Positions 59,208 through 64,000 of a stretch of DNA of 64,000 nt are shown here, piece after piece (position 1 is the first letter of the stretch; every line of letters starts with the position of its first letter). The position numbers and the translations under genes were made by a program. The notes beneath the pieces were generated by a model, which was given only the letters and a program-made list of their open reading frames with translations, did not search any database and was not told the DNA's origin. The stretch spans positions 1,922,001-1,986,000 of the forward strand of contig NZ_CP069513.1 of assembly GCF_016889425.1 (NCBI RefSeq), given 5' to 3'. This stretch comes from Corynebacterium amycolatum. Lineage in GTDB: Bacteria > Actinomycetota > Actinomycetes > Mycobacteriales > Mycobacteriaceae.

Positions 59208-59660
59208 TTAAAGCGTCGTGGACACTCCGGTTGACCCGTGACCGCCCGCACCGCGTTCAGTTTCATCGAGTTCATCGACCTCCACCATCGGACTGAGCTC
59301 GACCTTCTGCACAACCAACTGTGCGATTCGATCACCTTTGGTGATCTCCACCGCATTGGTCGGATCCAAGTTGATCAGGCAGACTTTAAGCTCACCACGG
59401 TAACCGGCATCAATCGTGCCGGGAGCGTTGACGATGGATAGCCCCTTTTTGAAAGCCAATCCGGAGCGTGGATGAACCAATCCCACTGTGCCCGCCGGCA
59501 AGGCAATGGCAATTCCGGTTCCGACGAGTGCCCGTTGCCCTGGTGCTAGGACGACATCCTCCGCTGAGCTCAAATCCACACCGGCATCATCAGCATGCGC
59601 ACGCTGGGGGATCACTGCGTCTTTAGTGAGCTTTTTCACTTGCACCGGAGCATAAGTCAT
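59208..59660 (-). CDS. dut: dUTP pyrophosphatase
   Basis: Hydrolyses dUTP to dUMP, keeping uracil out of DNA. All five trimeric dUTPase motifs are present: [49 protein letters not shown], and the C-terminal [10 protein letters not shown], in which the stacking Phe of the usual GFGSTG is His, as in mycobacteria. Length 150 residues is usual. It is divergent from the DUF3093 gene. Confidence 0.95.
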   Translation of the reverse strand: MTYAPVQVKKLTKDAVIPQRAHADDAGVDLSSAEDVVLAPGQRALVGTGIAIALPAGTVGLVHPRSGLAFKKGLSIVNAPGTIDAGYRGELKVCLINLDPTNAVEITKGDRIAQLVVQKVELSPMVEVDELDETERGAGGHGSTGVSTTL

Positions 59661-59737
59661 CTCTTCGTATATCCTTCGCTGTCGCGTCTTTTAAGAACCG
59701 CACTTCGGCCTTGTCAGTACCGAGCATAGCCGTGCCC

Positions 59738-59754
59738 TAGAATGGATAACCGTG
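59738..59754 (+). promoter_or_regulatory. -10 box for the DUF3093 gene
   Basis: TAGAAT (59738-59743) is eight bases before the GTG at 59752, so the leader is at most a base or so. Confidence 0.45.
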
Positions 59755-60303
59755 AGTGGAAAAGATAACCTGCAGCCTCGTCGCGACGACAGCTCAGCAT
59801 CCGTCTCTGAAGGTGCGGCAATAACAATCAGCTCGAGCGGAGATTCATCGATTGTCTATTCCGAAAAGCTCTGGGTTCCCTGGTGGTTCTGGGTACTCGG
59901 CGGTGTTGCCGTTTTCGTATGCACGGCTCAGATTGGCTTTAACCGTTCACCGATTTGGCTTGTCATCGGCGGCATTATTTGTCTAGCCGTAGGCGTGTGG
60001 GTGCTGTTGACTATGTCGAAGACCACGGTGTCCGTGGAAGTGGACAGCACTGGTGAACGCTGGCTTCACGCTGGCACGGCAGTTTTGCCAGCATCGGTCG
60101 TTGCCAAATCCCTGGTGGTCCCGAAGTCCGCGCAGCGCAATGCGTTGGGCCGTCAGCTCGATCCAGCAGCATTCCTGGTTACGCACACGTGGATTCCCAC
60201 GATGGTGCTGCTAGTCCTCGACGATCCAGACGACCCAACCCCCTATTGGCTGGTCTCCACCCGCCGCCCCGAGGCACTACTTGACAGTCTCTTCGACCGC
60301 TAG
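59752..60303 (+). CDS. DUF3093 membrane protein
   Basis: A 183-residue protein with two adjacent membrane segments (WVPWWFWVLGGVAVFVCTA begins near residue 41; IWLVIGGIICLAVGVWVLL follows) and a soluble C-terminal domain with FLVTHTWIPTMVLLVLDDPDDPTPYWLVSTRRP, typical of DUF3093. Function is unknown. GTG start, likely leaderless. It is placed between dut and the DUF4193 gene, as in mycobacteria. Confidence 0.8.
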   Translation: MSGKDNLQPRRDDSSASVSEGAAITISSSGDSSIVYSEKLWVPWWFWVLGGVAVFVCTAQIGFNRSPIWLVIGGIICLAVGVWVLLTMSKTTVSVEVDSTGERWLHAGTAVLPASVVAKSLVVPKSAQRNALGRQLDPAAFLVTHTWIPTMVLLVLDDPDDPTPYWLVSTRRPEALLDSLFDR

Positions 60304-60329
60304 GTCACAATCTCTCACCGCCGCTACAC

Positions 60330-60340
60330 GCTTGCCGACG
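60330..60340 (+). repeat. Intergenic copy of the GCTTNNCGACG word
   Basis: GCTTGCCGACG lies ten bases before the DUF3093 terminator stem; one of only two GC-class copies outside a gene. Confidence 0.55.
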
Positions 60341-60349
60341 ACCCCAGCG

Positions 60350-60380
60350 CCGCCATAACCGTGGTAGTGGCGGTTTTCCT
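60350..60380 (+). terminator. Terminator after the DUF3093 gene
   Basis: CCGCCA (60350-60355) pairs with TGGCGG (60368-60373), with further inner pairs, followed by TTTTCCTTTT. Confidence 0.75.
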
Positions 60381-60412
60381 TTTCCTAGGAAGTTATCCCA
60401 GTTGTGCGGGGA

Positions 60413-60709
60413 TTAGGCACAGTCCTGGCAGATGGGGAAACCATCGCCGTTATCGATTGCAATCATCGAGCGGTGCATGACCATGAAGCAGGAGCCACAG
60501 GTGAATTCATCGTCTCCCTTCGGGGCGACATCCATATCGAATTCTTCACCCGCGATGTCGGCGACCGGCAACTCGAACGGCTCGACAATTTCGCCGTCGT
60601 CGGTGTCGTCGATTTCCTTCTCAGCAGATGCAGCCTGAAGGCCCTCGAGGGAATCGGTCTCCAGCTCTTCGGTTTCACGAGTACGCGGGGCATCGTAGTT
60701 TACAGCCAT
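60413..60709 (-). CDS. DUF4193 small zinc-ribbon-like protein
   Basis: A 98-residue acidic protein ending in a zinc-ribbon-like pair of CxxC motifs (TCGSCFMVMHRS and ICQDCA). The rest is rich in Glu/Asp with no catalytic motif. The family is conserved in actinobacteria, of unknown function, and sits opposite cei as in mycobacteria. Confidence 0.85.
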   Translation of the reverse strand: MAVNYDAPRTRETEELETDSLEGLQAASAEKEIDDTDDGEIVEPFELPVADIAGEEFDMDVAPKGDDEFTCGSCFMVMHRSMIAIDNGDGFPICQDCA

Positions 60710-60903
60710 GTCCCAAACCTTCTTTCTGGACCTTTGCTAGACATTGTGAACTGACTTTTTCTCGGAGAATACAACGCGTTGAGACGATTGACACCCTGTA
60801 CTCTCCAGTGCCTTTCTCAGCGGATATTAAGGCAATTCACGCTATCTGTCATCTCTGCAGGTCAGAACAGATTTCTATGCCCATTAGTCGAGGAGAGGAT
60901 AAC

Positions 60904-61521
60904 ATGATGGTCATGAGTTCAGGCCCCGCGAGCACTTCGAGCGCATCACATCGACGAAAAATTGTTCCCTACGTGGTGGTTTCCGTCGTAGCTGTAGTGA
61001 TTGCCGCTACGTCGTGGGTATTGGCATTCCGCAGCCAACCGGCCAGTTATCCGGTCCCCTGTTCCCTCCCCGCAGCTGGCACCCCTGTTTCCTCCACCAC
61101 GCTAATCGGAGAACACGTCGTTCCACCGTCGGATGTTCATGTGCGCGTCTATAACGCCAACGGCAAAGTCGGCCAGGCTACAACCGTCGCCGAACAATTG
61201 CGGCAACTCGATTTTGTTCTCGATGAGCAGGTTCCCTACGGCAACGACCCTATTGTGGAAAACCAAGACCTCGGCTGCTTCGGCCAGCTGCGTTATGGCG
61301 AGCAGTTCAATGGCCACGCCGCAGCGCTTCACGCTCTTTTCCCCTGTTTTGAGCTCATCCACGATGGTCGGCCGGATGCAACCGTCGATGTGTCGTTGGG
61401 TAAGGGGTTTAAGGACCTCGAAGTAGTCAGCCAGGTTGAGGAAACGTTGTCCGCATTGAACCGTGGAGAACAAGCCGATCTAGAGGGGTTAAGCTCATTA
61501 AGCTCGAGCACCTGTTCCTAG
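60904..61521 (+). CDS. cei: LytR C-terminal-domain envelope protein (Cei-like)
   Basis: A 205-residue protein with one membrane segment (IVPYVVVSVVAVVIAATSWV begins near residue 19) and an extracytoplasmic LytR_C domain from about residue 75 (VHVRVYNANGKVGQATTVAEQL). In mycobacteria the gene at this position is called cei, for cell envelope integrity. The ATG at 60904 follows GAGGAGAGG by about five bases. A Ser/Leu-rich tail ends the protein. The name is by position and domain. Confidence 0.75.
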   Translation: MMVMSSGPASTSSASHRRKIVPYVVVSVVAVVIAATSWVLAFRSQPASYPVPCSLPAAGTPVSSTTLIGEHVVPPSDVHVRVYNANGKVGQATTVAEQLRQLDFVLDEQVPYGNDPIVENQDLGCFGQLRYGEQFNGHAAALHALFPCFELIHDGRPDATVDVSLGKGFKDLEVVSQVEETLSALNRGEQADLEGLSSLSSSTCS

Positions 61522-61531
61522 ACAGACGCCC

Positions 61532-62509
61532 CTAATTCCTAGCCTTCGCGGTCGCACCATCCAATGCTTCGAAGAACGCATCGGCAACTTCAGGATTCGC
61601 CGCACCGACACCGAAGTCGAGCGGGTCTCCCTCCGGCCGGCCAGCAGCGTTGGCACACTGCGTGAATTCCGGGACCCTAATTCTTGCGCCTGCTTCAGCC
61701 GCAATCAGAGCACCTGCTGCATAGTCCCAAATCTTGATGTCGTGTTCGTAATACGCATCAACACGGCCGTGCGCCACCATGCACAAATCGAGCGCCGCCG
61801 ATCCCATGCGCCGAATATCTCGACACTCCCCCAACAACTGCGACGCTATCCGCCCCTGCACCTGCCGGAGATTAGCGGAATAGCTGAATCCTGTTGCCAC
61901 AAGTGTCTTTTCCAGCTCGGCCGTTGGGGAACAACTAAGCGTCTGCACAGTGCCGTCCCGCCGAGAAACCTGAGCGCCCTCTCCCTTTGCTGCACTGTAA
62001 ATCTCTCCCGAGGACACATTTGCCACTGCACCCGCCACGACCTCATCGCCTACGGCGCAGGCGATACTCACAGCAAAGTTGGGCAATCCGTAAAGGAAAT
62101 TCACTGTGCCATCGATGGGGTCTACGATCCAGGTCACCGCTTCGGCCGCGTCAGTAGCTTGCGCTTGAGAGCCCGGGCCGTCGTCAAGCCCGCCTTCTTC
62201 GCCCAAAATACGGTCGGAGCTGCTAAACGCCTTGATGAGCGAACGAATGAGCTCCTCAGATTCACGGTCGACGACGGTGACCGGGTCAACAGCTGAGGAC
62301 TTCGTTTCGGAGCTTGCTAAAACGCCATCGGAGCCGAGTTCGACCCGACGACTGGCGATGTGCGCCGCGGCTGCGCGGGCAATAAATACCGCGCGATCGC
62401 GCAATTCCCTGACGCTGGGTCGCACAGATCCGGGGCTATTCGGTGCACTAAACCCCCTATTATCTGCCCTGCTAGCGAGTTGTTCGGTGCCACGCGAGTT
62501 AATGCTCAT
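61532..62509 (-). CDS. suhB: Inositol monophosphatase-family phosphatase
   Basis: A 325-residue IMPase-fold enzyme. Motif A has ILGEEGG, motif B is WIVDPIDGTVNFLYGLP, and the C-terminal motif is IWDYAAGALIAAEAGARI, with all metal ligands. It likely dephosphorylates inositol 1-phosphate, which would feed phosphatidylinositol and PIM synthesis (pgsA, pimA here). A 40-residue leader precedes the fold. The ATG at 62509 is 34 bases from the divergent ppgK start. Confidence 0.9.
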   Translation of the reverse strand: MSINSRGTEQLASRADNRGFSAPNSPGSVRPSVRELRDRAVFIARAAAAHIASRRVELGSDGVLASSETKSSAVDPVTVVDRESEELIRSLIKAFSSSDRILGEEGGLDDGPGSQAQATDAAEAVTWIVDPIDGTVNFLYGLPNFAVSIACAVGDEVVAGAVANVSSGEIYSAAKGEGAQVSRRDGTVQTLSCSPTAELEKTLVATGFSYSANLRQVQGRIASQLLGECRDIRRMGSAALDLCMVAHGRVDAYYEHDIKIWDYAAGALIAAEAGARIRVPEFTQCANAAGRPEGDPLDFGVGAANPEVADAFFEALDGATAKARN

Positions 62510-62530
62510 GCCCCCATTGTGTCTGTTTCG

Positions 62531-62544
62531 TACAATTTGAGCTA
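62531..62544 (+). promoter_or_regulatory. -10 box for leaderless ppgK
   Basis: TACAAT (62531-62536) is seven bases before the ATG at 62544, and no ribosome site is present. Confidence 0.6.
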
Positions 62545-63299
62545 TGGGACAACGAATTGGATTTGGCATCGACGTCGGAGGCTCTGGAATCAAGGGTGGC
62601 CGCGTGGACCTTGATACTGGGCAGCTTATTGGCGACCGCATTAAGATTTTCACGCCACAGCCGGCAACCCCGGAGGCGGTTGCGAAGACCATTGCGGAAA
62701 TTGTGGACATTGCGCAGTGGGATTCCGATGTCGGCATCACGATTCCGTCCGTCGTACATAATCAGATTGCCTTGCTGGCCGCCAATATTGACGGTTCTTG
62801 GGTTAATACGAACTGCCAAGAGCTCTTCGCTAAACATCTGCCCAACAACAAAGCGCACGTGCTTAACGACGCTGACGCTGCCGGCCTCGCTGAAGTCCAG
62901 TTTGGCGATCCGGGCAATAAAACTGGCGCCGTGTTGTTGCTAACTTTTGGTACCGGCATCGGCTCCGCGCTTATTCATGACGGATTGCTCTACCCCAATT
63001 CGGAGTTAGGCCATCTCGTCATCGATGGCACGGAGGCCGAACACTTTGCATCCGCGAGAATTAAAGATGTGGAGGGGCTCGGCTTCGAAGAGTGGGCTGA
63101 GCGCGTGAGCAAGGTGCTTAGGACCTACGAGGCGCTGTTTTGGCCGTCACGGATTATCGTCGGCGGCGGAATCAGCCGCGAACACGAAAAGTGGATTCCG
63201 CTGTTGACATGTAAGACTCCAGTTGTCCCGGCAAGTTTGGATAATAATGCGGGTATTGCTGGCGCCGCATTTGCAGCTGACCAGGGGCTTTACCCTTAA
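62544..63299 (+). CDS. ppgK: Polyphosphate/ATP-dependent glucokinase (ROK family)
   Basis: Phosphorylates glucose using polyphosphate or ATP. The 251-residue ROK-fold protein has IGFGIDVGGSGIKGGRVD at its start, the catalytic Asp in HVLNDADAAGLAEVQFG, and LLLTFGTGIGSALIHDG followed by ELGHLVIDG. Length and the absence of a DNA-binding domain fit PPGK. It is divergent from suhB and upstream of sigA, as in mycobacteria. Confidence 0.93.
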   Translation: MGQRIGFGIDVGGSGIKGGRVDLDTGQLIGDRIKIFTPQPATPEAVAKTIAEIVDIAQWDSDVGITIPSVVHNQIALLAANIDGSWVNTNCQELFAKHLPNNKAHVLNDADAAGLAEVQFGDPGNKTGAVLLLTFGTGIGSALIHDGLLYPNSELGHLVIDGTEAEHFASARIKDVEGLGFEEWAERVSKVLRTYEALFWPSRIIVGGGISREHEKWIPLLTCKTPVVPASLDNNAGIAGAAFAADQGLYP

Positions 63300-63695
63300 A
63301 CAGTTTCATTTCTTGGGTGGGGATTGGTAGCTACGCGTCGGGCGTGACACGTGGTTGAAGCCATGCCCCGTGGCGGCGATTTTCAGAATTGGTTTACAAT
63401 AAGAAGTTGACTCACGGCAAGGTTGAATAATCAACAGGCTCGAGGAGGATTGGGAAAATCGAATTCAAGCGCACTGCTTCGATGAGGATTTTCACCGATT
63501 GCTTCTTCGCTAGGAGCCAGAAAAGCAACACTGATGACCGTGGCACGAAAAGGTCAGCGCTGAATGTTCTCCATTCAGCTAGCTGGCTGCAGACGAAGTA
63601 AAGGCGCACCACTGGCGCGTTGAGCTTCTCTCTGACCGAGAGAAGCTGGCGGCGGCTTTGGCGGCGCACACAACGTACATCGTGAAAGGGCGTTC
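63300..63695. other. sigA upstream region, 396 bases
   Basis: No credible gene lies here; a short minus-strand frame lacks a ribosome site. A TACAAT word at 63395-63400 is the best -10 candidate for sigA, giving a leader of about 290 bases, though no -35 hexamer is recognisable. A ribosome site GAAAGGG lies just before the sigA start. Confidence 0.6.
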
Positions 63696-64000
63696 GTGGC
63701 AGGCAACGAACTGGGGCAAGCTCAGGACCAATCCACCGGGAGTGGCACCGGTTCAGCTACTCCTGCAAAGAAGGCTGTAAAGAAGGCCATCAAGAAAGCA
63801 GTGAAGAAGACCGTGGCAAAGAAGACTGCCGCGAAGAAAACTGCCGCCAAGAAGACGGCTGCCAAAAAGACAGCTGCTACCGAGACTGCGGCGAAAAAGG
63901 CGACCGCTAAGAAGGCAGCGGCCAAGAAGACCGTGAAGAAGGCGGCTAAGAAGTCGGTCGCTAAGAAGACCACACGTAAGGCCGCCGCCAAGAAGGCAAC
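63696..64000 (+). CDS. sigA: Primary sigma factor SigA, N-terminal part (runs off right edge)
   Basis: The first 101 codons are visible. They encode a very Lys/Ala-rich stretch of repeated AAKKTAAKKT-type units, as found before region 1.2 in the principal sigma factors of actinobacteria. The GTG at 63696 follows GAAAGGG and starts VAGNELGQ. The position after suhB-ppgK is the same as in mycobacteria. None of the conserved sigma regions is in the window, so the identification rests on the tail and context. Confidence 0.85.
   Translation, partial: MAGNELGQAQDQSTGSGTGSATPAKKAVKKAIKKAVKKTVAKKTAAKKTAAKKTAAKKTAATETAAKKATAKKAAAKKTVKKAAKKSVAKKTTRKAAAKKA

Noticed and set aside
1..64000. CRISPR arrays, insertion sequences, prophage or integrase genes
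   Set aside because: No spaced direct repeats, transposase motifs or phage structural genes were seen; gene order is that of a conserved chromosomal backbone.

Overview
This window is a stretch of chromosomal core genome from an actinobacterium of the Corynebacterium/Mycobacterium group, most probably a Corynebacterium species. The evidence is the gene content and order: pimA-patA-pgsA-HIT-thrS, the arabinan-branching mannosyl/arabinosyltransferase-like aftC beside a RibD-like reductase and msrB, the coproporphyrin-type haem genes hemE-hemY-hemQ, the DUF3000/DUF3710/DUF3093/DUF4193 proteins, cei, suhB, ppgK and sigA. The DNA is moderately GC-rich, and several genes start directly about 6-8 bases after a TANNNT -10 box, i.e. 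probably leaderless mRNAs, as is common in this group. No prophage, insertion sequence, CRISPR array or plasmid-type module was seen.

Layout. 1-2.2 kb: pyrR-pyrB-pyrC (pyrimidine synthesis; pyrC runs off the left edge) with a probable PyrR-binding hairpin at the pyrR ribosome site. 2.2-11.8 kb: nusB, efp, an M24 peptidase and the shikimate genes aroQ-aroB-aroK-aroC, then a prepilin peptidase, aroE, mltG and ruvX. 11.8-22.4 kb: alaS, rarA, a kinase-like protein, aspS, a zinc metallopeptidase, hisS and an MBL-fold hydrolase. 22.5-31 kb: a small membrane protein, a membrane-anchored cyclophilin, rel, apt, and secF-secD-yajC. 31-34.9 kb: ruvB-ruvA-ruvC with an SOS box, a DUF3817 membrane protein and a YebC regulator. 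34.9-43.6 kb: pdxT-tesB-pdxS, a LemA-like protein, the phosphatidylinositol mannoside genes pimA-patA-pgsA, a HIT phosphorylase and thrS. 43.7-46.4 kb: a Tat-exported DyP peroxidase with PCu(A)C- and CopC-type copper proteins. 46.6-47.7 kb: seven tRNA genes, including a perfect 178-bp tandem duplication of a tRNA-Val/tRNA-Gly pair. 48-64 kb: ferritin, the RibD-like reductase, aftC, msrB, haem genes, rnd, a TRAM methyltransferase, dut, cei, suhB, ppgK and the lysine-rich start of sigA, which runs off the right edge.

The most striking thing not explained by gene annotation is a dispersed gapped word, GCTTNNCGACG, present 33 times by hand count on both strands (about 0.5 expected by chance). The single 11-mer GCTTGCCGACG accounts for 14 copies and GCTTTACGACG for six. 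It lies in many different genes and in several intergenic gaps, with no conserved flanks, and resembles the distribution of uptake, recombination (Chi-like) or nucleoid-protein sites rather than a gene-associated repeat.
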